DNA from: Epilithonimonas zeae
GTDB taxonomy: Bacteria; Bacteroidota; Bacteroidia; Flavobacteriales; Weeksellaceae
DNA length: 64,000 nucleotides
Direction of reading: 5' to 3'
NCBI RefSeq assembly: GCF_900141765.1
Contig: NZ_FSRK01000002.1
Coordinates: 868,001-932,000 of the forward strand
Shown here: positions 34,555 through 42,578 of the stretch, piece after piece
How positions within the stretch are numbered: the first letter of the stretch is position 1
How the letters are laid out: the number at the start of each line of letters is the position of its first letter
The notes under the pieces: model-generated
What the model saw: only the letters and a program-made list of their open reading frames with translations
The model's database searches: none
What the model was told of the DNA's origin: nothing
Made by a program: the position numbers and the translations under genes

Positions 34555-35064
34555 ATGGCAACTAAATGGTTATTAGACCCAACTCATAGCGAAATCACTT
34601 TCAAAGTAAAACACTTGATGATTTCTAACGTAAAAGGAGAATTCACAACTTTCAACGCAGAGATTGATGCGGAAGATGATACATTCGCAAACGCAAAAGT
34701 TTCCGCTTTCATCGATACAGATTCTATCTTCACAAACAATACAGACAGAGACAATCACTTGAAATCAGCAGATTTCTTCAACGCAGAAGCTAACCCAAAA
34801 ATCACTTTCGAAGCTTCAACTTTGAATGGTGATGTTACAGGAAACCTAACATTGAACGGGATTACAAAAGAAATCACTTTGGACGTTGACTTCGGAGGAA
34901 TCAATTCTGACCCTTGGGGAAATACAAAAGCAGGTTTCTCTTTCGAAGGAAAAATCAAAAGAAGCGACTTCGGTTTGACTTGGAACGCAGCATTGGAAAC
35001 AGGCGGTGTAATGGTAAGCGAAGAAGTTAAAATTGCAGGAGAATTGCAATTCGTAAAACAATAA
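34555..35064 (+). CDS. YceI family protein without signal peptide
   Basis: A 169-residue lipocalin-like YceI protein: WLLDPTHSEITFKVKHLMISNVKGEFTTFNAEID, then NRD..HLKSADFFNAEANPKITFEAS and GNLTLNGITKEITLDVDFGG. Family members bind long-chain isoprenoids in the periplasm. This one starts MATKWLLDP and has no signal peptide, so it is expected to stay in the cytoplasm, unlike the copy at 61409. It is a stand-alone gene with a -7-like box at 34516 and a strong terminator at 35100. The sequence is clean and typical. What it binds is unknown. Confidence 0.9.
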   Translation: MATKWLLDPTHSEITFKVKHLMISNVKGEFTTFNAEIDAEDDTFANAKVSAFIDTDSIFTNNTDRDNHLKSADFFNAEANPKITFEASTLNGDVTGNLTLNGITKEITLDVDFGGINSDPWGNTKAGFSFEGKIKRSDFGLTWNAALETGGVMVSEEVKIAGELQFVKQ

Positions 35065-35099
35065 TACATCATAGTATTTTTTATAGTTTGAGTTTTTAA

Positions 35100-35134
35100 A
35101 GTGTGAACAAAGGCAACTTTGTTCACGCTTTTTT
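35100..35134 (+). terminator. Terminator after the yceI-like gene
   Basis: GTGTGAACAAAG (35101-35112) and CTTTGTTCACGC (35117-35128) form a 12-base stem with one G-U pair and a GCAA loop, followed by a T-run. Confidence 0.88.
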
Positions 35135-35151
35135 GATTTTAATTGTAATAA

Positions 35152-35258
35152 TTTGGGCAGCTTTTTCCGCCTTCCGCTCCCAATCTTTTTTGCAGAAAGT
35201 TTCCAGATAAATAGAATTTGAGCACAAGCAAAAAAGGATTTCCGCTCAAGTCGGGCTG
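35152..35258 (+). repeat. Dispersed extragenic repeat, copy A
   Basis: Left end TTTGGGCAGCTTTTTCCGCC with TCCGCCTTCC at 35166-35175, right end with TCAAGTCGGG at 35246-35255, and a variable AT-rich middle. The same end motifs in the same order are at 57423-57504 and, inverted, at 49442-49559. No gene is inside. Confidence 0.75.
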
Positions 35259-35298
35259 CAGATTCTACATAAAAACAAGATTTGTCAGAAACACAGTA

Positions 35299-35347
35299 TT
35301 GTCATTCCGTAGGAATCTAGACTGTTGAGATTCCTACGGAATGACAA
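35299..35347. repeat. Perfect palindrome, 20-base arms (REP-like), copy A
   Basis: TTGTCATTCCGTAGGAATCT (35299-35318) is exactly complementary to 35328-35347, with a 9-base loop AGACTGTTG. A matching palindrome is at 57556-57610, with two compensated stem positions changed and the loop inverted. It follows repeat copy A after about 40 bases. Confidence 0.92.
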
Positions 35348-35442
35348 AAATTATGTTGAATTTAAAATCTATTCAATCCACCAAATCTGCGAGAAAATAA
35401 AATACTTTTTACATTAATACATTTTACTTTTTACAAAAAAAA

Positions 35443-36270
35443 ATGAACCTCAACGACCTTTCAAAAATATCTGACAATTTCAAAACCACACAAAAAATGC
35501 CCGTTCTATTCCTAGGACACGGCTCTCCGATGAACGCCATCGAAGAAAATATTTTTGTTCAGGGATTCAGGAATATCAGCAAAGAAATCCCAAAACCAAA
35601 TGCCATCATTTGTATTTCTGCGCATTGGTTTACCAATGGAACTTTTGTCACGGCGATGGATATGCCCAGAACCATTCACGATTTTGGAGGTTTCCCGCAA
35701 GCCTTGTTTGATGTTCAGTACCCCGCAAAAGGAAATCCGGAACTTGCTAAAGAAACTGCTGGTTTACTAACTCCGGTTTTGGTGGAAGAAGACCACAATT
35801 GGGGATTGGACCACGGCGCTTGGTCGGTATTGCGACATCTTTATCCGGATGCAGATATTCCGGTTATCCAGTTGAGTATCGATTATACAAAACCACCACA
35901 ATATCACTTTGATTTGGCAAAAAAATTATCCAGACTTCGTGAGAAAGGAATCTTGATTATCGGAAGCGGAAACATTGTCCATAATCTCCGATTGATTGAC
36001 TGGAAAAATATTGATACTGTTGGAGCAGGCTGGGATTGGGCGATAGAAGCTAGAGAGAAAACCAACAGCTGGCTTCTGGATGGCGATTTCCAAAAACTCA
36101 TCGATTATCAAAAACAAGGTTTGTTTCTCCAACAAGCCGTTCCGACACCAGACCATTTTCTGCCGATGATTTATAATCTTGGTTTGAAGGAAAAATCAGA
36201 AGAATTATCATTATTCAATGACTCGTTAATTGGCGGTTCTTTGAGTATGACATCGATAAGAATTGGATAA
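35443..36270 (+). CDS. ygiD: DODA-type extradiol ring-cleavage dioxygenase family protein
   Basis: A 275-residue class III extradiol dioxygenase homologue (LigB fold), cytoplasmic. It has PVLFLGHGSPMNAIEEN with the metal-ligand His of GHGSP, IICISAHWF with a second His, DHNWGLDHGAWSVLRHLYP with further His/Asp residues and IIGSGNIVHNL. The GHGSPMNA, SAHW and DHGAW motifs are those of YgiD/4,5-DOPA dioxygenase extradiol-type enzymes. The physiological substrate is not known; zinc or iron may be the metal. The gene is alone, behind a repeat-containing gap of 378 bases (35065-35442). Confidence 0.88.
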   Translation: MNLNDLSKISDNFKTTQKMPVLFLGHGSPMNAIEENIFVQGFRNISKEIPKPNAIICISAHWFTNGTFVTAMDMPRTIHDFGGFPQALFDVQYPAKGNPELAKETAGLLTPVLVEEDHNWGLDHGAWSVLRHLYPDADIPVIQLSIDYTKPPQYHFDLAKKLSRLREKGILIIGSGNIVHNLRLIDWKNIDTVGAGWDWAIEAREKTNSWLLDGDFQKLIDYQKQGLFLQQAVPTPDHFLPMIYNLGLKEKSEELSLFNDSLIGGSLSMTSIRIG

Positions 36271-36402
36271 ATTTTAATTAATTCCTTTTTATAACTAAAA
36301 AATTAGTAATATTGTTTTAATGAAATCGCCATAAATACAAAAACAAATACCTATGAAGATTAGGCGATTGCATATGTCCATTAGAAAAATAAATATCTTC
36401 AT

Positions 36403-37578
36403 ATGAAAAGAATATTACTTTTTTGCGTATACTTTAGTTTTGTCTGCTGTTATTTTGCTCAGATTATCTCAGGAAAAATCCAAACTGAAACTGGAAACGC
36501 TATTTCTGATGTGAATGTTTATCTTGACGGAACTAAAATCTCAACCACATCTACTAATGACGGAAGTTTCCAATTAGATGTTCAAGGACAGAAAAGCGGA
36601 AATCTGATTTTCCAGAAAGACAGCTACGAAACCAGTATTTTTCCACTTAATCAAGCGATTGGAAAATCAGTAAAAGTAATTATCAATCCAGTTAAAGAGA
36701 TTAAAGAGGTTGTTATAATTCCTTATACAGAACAGGCTTACAAAAATTTTATTAATTATTTTCTGGATAAATTTCTTGGATTTGATAGGGAAGGAGTTAC
36801 GATTAAAAATCAACGAACGCTCAAATTTTCTTATGACAAGAAAAATCAATTTCTGAAAGTGAAAGCACCACAGACTTTGATTATTGAAAATAAAAACCTG
36901 GGTTATACACTTCAATATAATCTTATCAATTTTGAAGCGGACTTTAAAAAGAAAACGACAAGCTATCTTGGAACTTCATTCTTTAAAGAGAATAATAGTA
37001 AGAAAAATACCATTCTGAATCGGATGAATGCATATAAAGGAAGTCTGATGGATTTTCTACGAAGCCTTTATAATAACGAATTAGAGCAAGAAGGTTTCAT
37101 CGTCAATCACGCCAAAAGAATAAAAAATCCATCATATCCAACAGACGCCGAACTGCAAAAACTTCAAGACCATTTCGAAATTGTGAAAGCTCAGAAAATC
37201 TCCAATGTTCCTTGGACGGATGAGTTAGAAGCCATTTCCCGGAAGAAAAGTAAAAATTCCGAGTTTGTAATGGCGATTCTAAAAACGAAAATGAAAGAAT
37301 CCGATTTCACTAAACGAAAAGATGGTAGGTTATTTATTGATTTCGAAGATTTGCTGATGGTGAATTATCAAAAATATTTTTACGAAATCAAGAAAGGCGA
37401 ATTTGTAAAAGCCAACACATTCTCCACACAATCTTCAATCATTCATCCGGAAGCTTTGGAATTTGAAGTGTTTCCTGAGGGTAATACTTCGGAACCGGAT
37501 TTGTTGATTTTGGAAGAGAATTTTTCTAATCAAAATGTTTCGAAGATGCTGCCGCTAGATTATACTTTTGGAAATTGA
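36403..37578 (+). CDS. Exported protein with carboxypeptidase-like regulatory domain
   Basis: A 391-residue protein with signal peptide MKRILLFCVYFSFVCCYFAQ. Residues 20-105 form a CarbopepD_reg_2/TonB-dependent receptor-like plug-associated domain (ISGKIQTETGNAISDVNVYLDGTKISTTSTNDGSFQLDV). The remaining 280 residues show no motif I recognise; they are rich in Lys, Phe and Asn. Such proteins are common in Flavobacteriia and their function is unknown. Isolated, with 130 or more bases on each side. Alternatives such as a peptide hydrolase are not supported by any catalytic motif. Confidence 0.75.
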   Translation: MKRILLFCVYFSFVCCYFAQIISGKIQTETGNAISDVNVYLDGTKISTTSTNDGSFQLDVQGQKSGNLIFQKDSYETSIFPLNQAIGKSVKVIINPVKEIKEVVIIPYTEQAYKNFINYFLDKFLGFDREGVTIKNQRTLKFSYDKKNQFLKVKAPQTLIIENKNLGYTLQYNLINFEADFKKKTTSYLGTSFFKENNSKKNTILNRMNAYKGSLMDFLRSLYNNELEQEGFIVNHAKRIKNPSYPTDAELQKLQDHFEIVKAQKISNVPWTDELEAISRKKSKNSEFVMAILKTKMKESDFTKRKDGRLFIDFEDLLMVNYQKYFYEIKKGEFVKANTFSTQSSIIHPEALEFEVFPEGNTSEPDLLILEENFSNQNVSKMLPLDYTFGN

Positions 37579-37590
37579 TTTTTATAATTA

Positions 37591-37656
37591 TTTCTCGCAG
37601 ATTGGGCTGATTTAATTTCCATTATTATCTGCTTAATTTGCAAAATCAGCGAGAAA
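37591..37656. repeat. Extragenic repeat with short inverted ends
   Basis: TTTCTCGC (37591-37598) and GCGAGAAA (37649-37656) bound a segment with GCAGATT/GGCTGATT words. Related words occur in inverse orientation at 35380-35396 (CCAAATCTGCGAGAAAA). It lies between two convergent genes and could also act as a terminator. Confidence 0.5.
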
Positions 37657-37658
37657 AA

Positions 37659-38108
37659 TCATTCCAACTCTTTCTCAAAACAAATACTATTCTCAACGCC
37701 AATATATTGACCGTAATTTGGAATGACTTTGTATACGCATTTATTGTAAAGCGCAACTGCTTCGACTTGTCTTTTTCCTGTTTCCAGAACTGTTTTTTCG
37801 TAACCCAATTCTTTTGCCCAAGTTTCTAATTCCTTTAAAATCAAAGAAGCCAAACCTTTTCCACGTTTTTCGGGAAGCGTAAACATTCTTTTGACTTCCA
37901 TAGATTTTGAATCCATCTCTTTTATTGCACCACAAGCAACTGCTTCATCATTATCAAAAATCACAACGCAATTTTTCAGCAAATCGATTTTGTTATATTG
38001 ATGATAAAAAGCGTGTTCATCACCATCCATTACTGCAAGATAAGCATCCAATTGTTTTACTAATTTTTGAAAGTCTGGATTTTCGGAAGTTGTTCTGAGG
38101 GTTTTCAT
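37659..38108 (-). CDS. GNAT family N-acetyltransferase
   Basis: A 149-residue GCN5-related acetyltransferase. The acetyl-CoA site is in VKRMFTLPEKRGKGLASLILKELETWAKELGY, which has the R-x-x-G-x-G/A pattern, and the C-terminal NYGQYIGVENSICFEKEL is usual for the family. The start at 38108 gives MKTLRTTSENPDFQKLV. A single gene, transcribed away from a 77-base gap. The substrate cannot be predicted. It is not a clear RimI or antibiotic acetyltransferase. Confidence 0.85.
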   Translation of the reverse strand: MKTLRTTSENPDFQKLVKQLDAYLAVMDGDEHAFYHQYNKIDLLKNCVVIFDNDEAVACGAIKEMDSKSMEVKRMFTLPEKRGKGLASLILKELETWAKELGYEKTVLETGKRQVEAVALYNKCVYKVIPNYGQYIGVENSICFEKELE

Positions 38109-38186
38109 TAATTAAAAGTAATGAAATATATTAAAAAAATAGCCAGAAGATATGATCTTCCGGCTAATAAATGTATTCCGAATATT

Positions 38187-38453
38187 CTATATTCTTGTAA
38201 TACCCGTAACGTGAGGTTGTCCGTTAATAGGCTTGTAAATTTCCACAATTGCGTTCCAAATTACATCGGATGGTGGTATACTTGCTGTGCATTTGTAACG
38301 GTAATTGGTTCCATTAACTAATTGTGTTGATACTTCTGTAGGAGTATATTTTACTCCAACAAATCCTCTTAGAGCTTCACTGAATATTTGTTGCTCTTCC
38401 GATGTAAGACTATGAAACGCCGTCCATCCGCCAACTGTTAGTTCTTCTGTCAT
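38187..38453 (-). CDS. Cystatin/stefin-like protein (candidate cysteine-protease inhibitor)
   Basis: An 88-residue protein with no signal peptide and no membrane segment. It has the layout of a type 1 cystatin (stefin): an N-terminal Gly-Gly (residues 8-9), a helix region (SLTSEEQQIFSEALRGFV), then VSTQLVNGTNYRYKCTA with the Q-x-V-x-G motif at 44-48 followed by the GTNY typical of stefins, and a second loop near NGQPH. Stefins inhibit papain-like proteases by inserting these three segments. The second-hairpin residues differ from eukaryotic stefins. A 277-base leader region with a TAGCTTTG box lies upstream. The function is inferred from the motif; neighbours give no protease partner. Confidence 0.65.
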   Translation of the reverse strand: MTEELTVGGWTAFHSLTSEEQQIFSEALRGFVGVKYTPTEVSTQLVNGTNYRYKCTASIPPSDVIWNAIVEIYKPINGQPHVTGITRI

Positions 38454-38573
38454 GATTAATTTGTTTTAGGTGTCCTACTCTTATGGCCTTTCGGATACGC
38501 CCCGTTTTTGGTGGTTTCTGGTCTCCATGGTTAGAATTTTTTTAAATCAAGGTGTCTTTTTGTGATCACAGGA

Positions 38574-38581
38574 CAAAGCTA
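38574..38581 (-). promoter_or_regulatory. Candidate -7 element for the cystatin-like gene
   Basis: TAGCTTTG on the minus strand fits TAnnTTTG and is about 120 bases upstream of the start. No -33 TTG lies at the proper distance. Confidence 0.3.
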
Positions 38582-38680
38582 TTGTAGATTACTTATATAT
38601 TTAAGAGCATATATACCTAATTTTTATTCATAGGTATAATTACTTAATGCATTTATTATCAATTTGATAAAAATGAAAAT

Positions 38681-38700
38681 CCCCCAGTTAAACTGAGGGG
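38681..38700 (-). terminator. Terminator after hutH
   Basis: CCCCCAG (38681-38687) and CTGAGGGG (38693-38700) form a stem with a one-base bulge and a TTAAA loop; the minus strand continues with ATTTTCATTTTT. It lies 30 bases past the hutH stop. Confidence 0.55.
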
Positions 38701-38730
38701 TAATTTAATTTTTTGAAAAATATTTGTCAA

Positions 38731-40224
38731 TTATATATGGACTTGAAATTTCTTCTCTCTAATCAACTCCGCAATCTTCAAAATATCTTCACCAATCAAT
38801 CTGTCATTTTCCAGTTTTGGAACAACAGAACGAATTAATTCATAGTTCTTCTCAACAATTTTAGAACATTTCGCCGGTCTTCGGAATTCTAAGCCTTGGG
38901 CTGCGAACATTAACTCAATCGCTAGAATATTTTCCAAATTACCTAAAATCTGATTGAATTTTCGACCGGAAATACTTCCCATAGAAACGTGGTCTTCCTG
39001 ACCTAAACTTGTCGGTATAGAATCTGCCGAAGCTGGAAAGCAAAGTGTTTTGTTCTCTGTTACTAAAGCTGCACTCGTATATTGAGGAATCATAAAGCCG
39101 GAATTGAGTCCAGAACTTTCTACTAATAATTTCGGTAAACCATATTTTCCTTCTAATAAAAGATAACTTCTTCTATCGGAAATATTTCCTAATTCTGCAG
39201 CTGCCAAAGAACAATAATCCAAAGGCAAAGCCATCAATTGTCCGTGGAAATTACCTCCGGAAATCGATTCTTCTGCACTTAAAACAATGGGGTTGTCGGT
39301 CACGGAATTCAGTTCTGTTTCTGCCATTTGTTTCAGGTGTTCAAAGGCATTTCTACTCGCGCCGTGAACCTGCGGAACGCATCGCATAGAATACGGGTCT
39401 TGAACTCTATCACAGAATTCGTGAGACTTGAGATTATCAGAATCTTTAAGGAAATTTCGCATTCTTTCCGCTACTTTTTGACTTCCGTCAAATGGGCGAA
39501 TCTCGTGCAATTCTTTCTTGAACGGGCTTGATGAACCTCGGTAAGCTTCCAGACTCATAGCTGCAGTCAAATCGGCCAAATCTAAAAGATATTCGAATTT
39601 TGTAAGACCTGTAATGGCGTGCGCTAAAATAAACTGAGTGCCATTAATCAATCCCAAACCTTCTTTCGGACCGAGTTTTAAAGGTTGAAGTTTATGTTTC
39701 TTCAAAACTTTAGCAGTTTCAACAGTTTTATCATTTTCCCAAACCTGACCTAATCCCAAAAGCGGCAAAACCAAATGTGCCAATGGCGCCAAATCTCCTG
39801 AAGCACCAACAGAACCTTGCTCTGGAACAACCGGAATAATATCCAGTTCCAACATCAGAATCAATCGCTCAATAACATCTAACGAAACACCCGAAAATCC
39901 TTTCGACAAAGCGTGGATTTTGGAAATCATCATTATTTTGGAAATGTTCTTATCAATCGGTTTTCCTACACCTACAGCGTGAGAAATAATCAAATTATGC
40001 TGAAGTTGTGCTGTCTCCGATTCTGAAATCTTAGTGTCGCAAAGTGGTCCAAATCCTGTGTTGATACCATAAACAGTTCGGTCAGATGCTACAATTTTCT
40101 GAACATTCTGTTGGGATTTTATGATTTGTTCTTTTGATTTTTTATTGAGTTTTGCTTTGGAAGGATTTTTTAAAATCTCTAAAACATCCTGATATTTAAA
40201 TTGGTCGATTCCGTAAATCATCAC
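38731..40224 (-). CDS. hutH: Histidine ammonia-lyase
   Basis: Enzyme that deaminates L-histidine to trans-urocanate with an autocatalytic MIO cofactor. Ala141-Ser142-Gly143 in GSVGASGDLAPLAHL forms the MIO. Tyr52 in YGINTGFG and the NLIISHAVGVG segment, with His82, agree with histidine rather than tyrosine or phenylalanine lyases. The 497-residue length is normal. The other hut genes are not adjacent, so it may act alone or with distant genes. A terminator follows at 38681. The minus-strand start at 40224 is 87 bases from a divergent gene. Assignment to HAL is good. Confidence 0.9.
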   Translation of the reverse strand: MMIYGIDQFKYQDVLEILKNPSKAKLNKKSKEQIIKSQQNVQKIVASDRTVYGINTGFGPLCDTKISESETAQLQHNLIISHAVGVGKPIDKNISKIMMISKIHALSKGFSGVSLDVIERLILMLELDIIPVVPEQGSVGASGDLAPLAHLVLPLLGLGQVWENDKTVETAKVLKKHKLQPLKLGPKEGLGLINGTQFILAHAITGLTKFEYLLDLADLTAAMSLEAYRGSSSPFKKELHEIRPFDGSQKVAERMRNFLKDSDNLKSHEFCDRVQDPYSMRCVPQVHGASRNAFEHLKQMAETELNSVTDNPIVLSAEESISGGNFHGQLMALPLDYCSLAAAELGNISDRRSYLLLEGKYGLPKLLVESSGLNSGFMIPQYTSAALVTENKTLCFPASADSIPTSLGQEDHVSMGSISGRKFNQILGNLENILAIELMFAAQGLEFRRPAKCSKIVEKNYELIRSVVPKLENDRLIGEDILKIAELIREKKFQVHI

Positions 40225-40311
40225 TGAAAAATTTTGCCTAAAAATACACTTTTCGGAAGGAATTATAAAAAGGATTTTATCTTGAATATTAGATTTATTT
40301 TATATTTTTAA

Positions 40312-41619
40312 ATGATGAAAAACTATTACCTATTAATTCTCTTATTTAGTCAGCAGATTTTTGCTCAGACAATTCATAACAAAAGTAAACTTGATAGTGT
40401 CTATGACGCATTTGGAACTTATGACAAAGCGATGTTCCGAATCAAAGTTCAAAAAGAAGGAAGGGATATCTATGAAAAAAATGTTGGTTTTGCTGATTTG
40501 GAAAATGAAACTGTTCCGGATGATAATACTAAATATCGAATTGGTTCTGTAACCAAAACTTTCACTGCAGTTTTGATATTCAAAGCGATTGAGGAAGGGA
40601 AACTAAAACAAACTGACAAGCTTTCCAAGTTTTTCCCGAGAGTCAAAAATGCAGATATTATACAGATTTCTAATTTATTAGAACATACAAGTGGAATTAG
40701 AAGTTATGATAAATCGAAATTCTATGATGAATTGAAATACAAAAGCTATTCAAAAGAATTGCTATTAGAAATGATTTATAGACTACCTTCGGATTTTCCA
40801 CCAGATTATAAGTTTTCTTATTCTAACACAGGTTTTGCTCTTCTAGGATTAATTTTGGAAAATGTTTATGGAAAAAATTATTCGGAAATTTTAAAAGAGA
40901 AAATTATAAATCCGCTGAACTTACAAAATACTTCTACAGGAAATTTGGCAGACGAAAAAAATAACGAAGCCAAATCTTATGTTTATTATAATAACTGGAG
41001 AAAGAAAGAAAATTTAGAACTTAACAATTTTCTAGGAGCAGGAAATATTGCTTCCACGCCTTCGGATATTAATACATTTTTGAAAGCTTTATTTGATGGA
41101 AAATTAGTTTCTGAAAAATCTCTTGTCCAAATGAAAAATTTGCAGAAAGGATTGTTTCGCTATCCTTACGAAAGCAAAAATATGTATGGACACACAGGTT
41201 CTGTTTTAGGTTATCTGACATTTGCGCTTTATATTCCGGAAGATAAAATTGCCATTTGTATTACAGAAAACGGAGTGAGATACGACATTGGCGATATCTT
41301 GGAGTATGTTCTTAATGATTTGTATAATGACAAATATGAAGTGCCTGATTTTAAAAGAATCAAGCTTAGTAACCAGGAATTACAGCAATTTGTAGGGAAA
41401 TATAAATACTCGGGCTCTTCTACAGATTTGAATGTTTATATTAATAATGATAAACTTTATATACAGCAAGATGATTCTCCTGAAGTTTTGATTGAGGCTA
41501 AGGAAAAAAACAAATTTGTTTACGATACAAACAAAGTAGAATTGTTATTTTCTCCCGAGAAAAAGAAAATGACTATGATTACCAAAAGAAATACTTACGT
41601 TTATAAGAAAGTAGATTAA
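40312..41619 (+). CDS. Serine hydrolase, beta-lactamase/penicillin-binding-protein family
   Basis: A 435-residue exported protein with signal peptide MMKNYYLLILLFSQQIFAQ. The class C beta-lactamase-like fold is recognisable: the catalytic Ser-x-x-Lys is SVTK in KYRIGSVTKTFTAVLIFKAI, the Tyr-x-Asn is YSNTGF, and the third motif is GHTGSVLGY. A C-terminal beta domain of about 100 residues follows (FKRIKLSNQELQQFVGKYKYSG). Such proteins are esterases or peptidases as often as lactamases; resistance cannot be concluded. It stands alone and is convergent with the LprI gene. Confidence 0.87.
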   Translation: MMKNYYLLILLFSQQIFAQTIHNKSKLDSVYDAFGTYDKAMFRIKVQKEGRDIYEKNVGFADLENETVPDDNTKYRIGSVTKTFTAVLIFKAIEEGKLKQTDKLSKFFPRVKNADIIQISNLLEHTSGIRSYDKSKFYDELKYKSYSKELLLEMIYRLPSDFPPDYKFSYSNTGFALLGLILENVYGKNYSEILKEKIINPLNLQNTSTGNLADEKNNEAKSYVYYNNWRKKENLELNNFLGAGNIASTPSDINTFLKALFDGKLVSEKSLVQMKNLQKGLFRYPYESKNMYGHTGSVLGYLTFALYIPEDKIAICITENGVRYDIGDILEYVLNDLYNDKYEVPDFKRIKLSNQELQQFVGKYKYSGSSTDLNVYINNDKLYIQQDDSPEVLIEAKEKNKFVYDTNKVELLFSPEKKKMTMITKRNTYVYKKVD

Positions 41620-41632
41620 TTACAGTATAGCT

Positions 41633-42031
41633 TTAATAATCAAATTGTTCATCATATTCCTTCAGTTGCAACGCTCTTTCTTTGATGATTTGTAACTTTT
41701 TGTTTTCAGAAATCACTTGAAAAATTGTTCCTTTTTTGACGTCAAGATAATACTTATTGATTAATTTGAATTCGGAATCTCGGAAAGAAATCCAATTTCT
41801 CTGTGCTTCCAACAATTCCTTTTTTGCTGTATTGTTTAATTTATGATTTAGTGAAGTATAAGACTTATTCAGTTCCTTGTCCCAAGATTGTTGAGCAGAA
41901 ATGATACAGTTTCTTTGACCGGCCGTCGAGTTATCCTGGTTAAGGCATTTTTCCAAGGTATGGTCTATTTTGTTTTGAGCCAAAGGAAAAATAGTTGCAA
42001 ATAGAAAAAAAATGACGATTGACTTTTTCAT
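41633..42031 (-). CDS. LprI-like DUF1311 lysozyme-inhibitor family protein
   Basis: A 132-residue exported protein. I chose the ATG at 42031, which begins MKKSIVIFFLFATIFPLAQ; an ATG at 42055 would add eight residues and overlap the previous gene by 8 bases. The mature part has DHTLEKCLNQ and GQRNCIISAQQSWDKELNKSYTSLNHKL and LLEAQRNWISFRDSEF, the DUF1311 pattern with paired cysteines and helical repeats. The LprI group binds lysozyme in some bacteria; the role here is inferred only from the family. It is the last gene of a minus-strand operon with a YfiT-like and a GDSL gene. Confidence 0.8.
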   Translation of the reverse strand: MKKSIVIFFLFATIFPLAQNKIDHTLEKCLNQDNSTAGQRNCIISAQQSWDKELNKSYTSLNHKLNNTAKKELLEAQRNWISFRDSEFKLINKYYLDVKKGTIFQVISENKKLQIIKERALQLKEYDEQFDY

Positions 42032-42047
42032 AATTTTATTTTTAGAT

Positions 42048-42578
42048 TCACTCAAATTTTAATTCTTTTGCCTGACGAATATGCGCCAAATGATGCTGAC
42101 AATGCCAGCCGTAAATCAAGATATTTTCTCTGAGCGAAATTCTTTCCGATTGTTCAGGATGAATGAATTCTTTATTCAAATCTTCTTCAAGCAAAGTTTT
42201 CAAAAGATATACCCATCTTGTATGCAAAGCTTCCAAAAGCTGTAAAGAAACCAAAGGCGAAAGCTGATTGTCCGGTAATTCTGCCCAAAGACTTTCCTCG
42301 TAAGGTTTGATGGTTGGAACATTTTCCGTCAATGCTAATTTGAACCTCATATAGCTATTAATATGACTGTCAGCGCAATGATGAACCACTTGAGTAATTG
42401 TCCAACCGTCCGGTCTGTATCTCAATTTTAAATCTTGTTCATCGAGATTTTGAATCTCAGCTTTGACAACATTGGGAAAGTTTTCGATTTCAAAAATAGC
42501 AGAATCGATGACTTCTTTGGAGATAGATTCTGACTTGATGAATTTTCCGACTGGATATTTTAATTCTTCTAAATTCAT
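42048..42578 (-). CDS. YfiT/DinB-fold putative metal-dependent hydrolase or thiol transferase
   Basis: A 176-residue protein of the DinB four-helix fold, YfiT subgroup. The metal-binding histidines are seen in GWTITQVVHHCADSHINSYMRFK and in YGWHCQHHLAHIRQ. The N-terminus LKYPVGKFIKSE is typical. Family members are nickel or zinc proteins and include bacillithiol S-transferases; the substrate of this one is unknown. It is translated in the middle of a three-gene operon: its ATG overlaps the GDSL stop by one base (TAATG). Confidence 0.85.
   Translation of the reverse strand: MNLEELKYPVGKFIKSESISKEVIDSAIFEIENFPNVVKAEIQNLDEQDLKLRYRPDGWTITQVVHHCADSHINSYMRFKLALTENVPTIKPYEESLWAELPDNQLSPLVSLQLLEALHTRWVYLLKTLLEEDLNKEFIHPEQSERISLRENILIYGWHCQHHLAHIRQAKELKFE

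Noticed and set aside
38481-38528. 15-residue open frame (METRNHQKRGVSERP) upstream of the cystatin-like gene
   Set aside because: It has an ATG and lies 27 bases ahead of the gene, but it is short, has no typical leader-peptide features and could arise by chance.
38561-38570. TGTGATCACA, a Crp-like palindrome
   Set aside because: The half-sites touch each other without the six-base spacer of a Crp operator, and a 10-base palindrome is expected by chance.
38731-40224. Reading hutH as a tyrosine or phenylalanine ammonia-lyase
   Set aside because: The NLIISHAVGVG segment and the length fit histidine ammonia-lyase better than the plant-like or bacterial aromatic lyases.
40312-41619. Calling the serine hydrolase an antibiotic-resistance beta-lactamase
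   Set aside because: The S-x-x-K and Y-x-N motifs are shared by esterases and peptidases, and the extra C-terminal domain is not typical of resistance enzymes.
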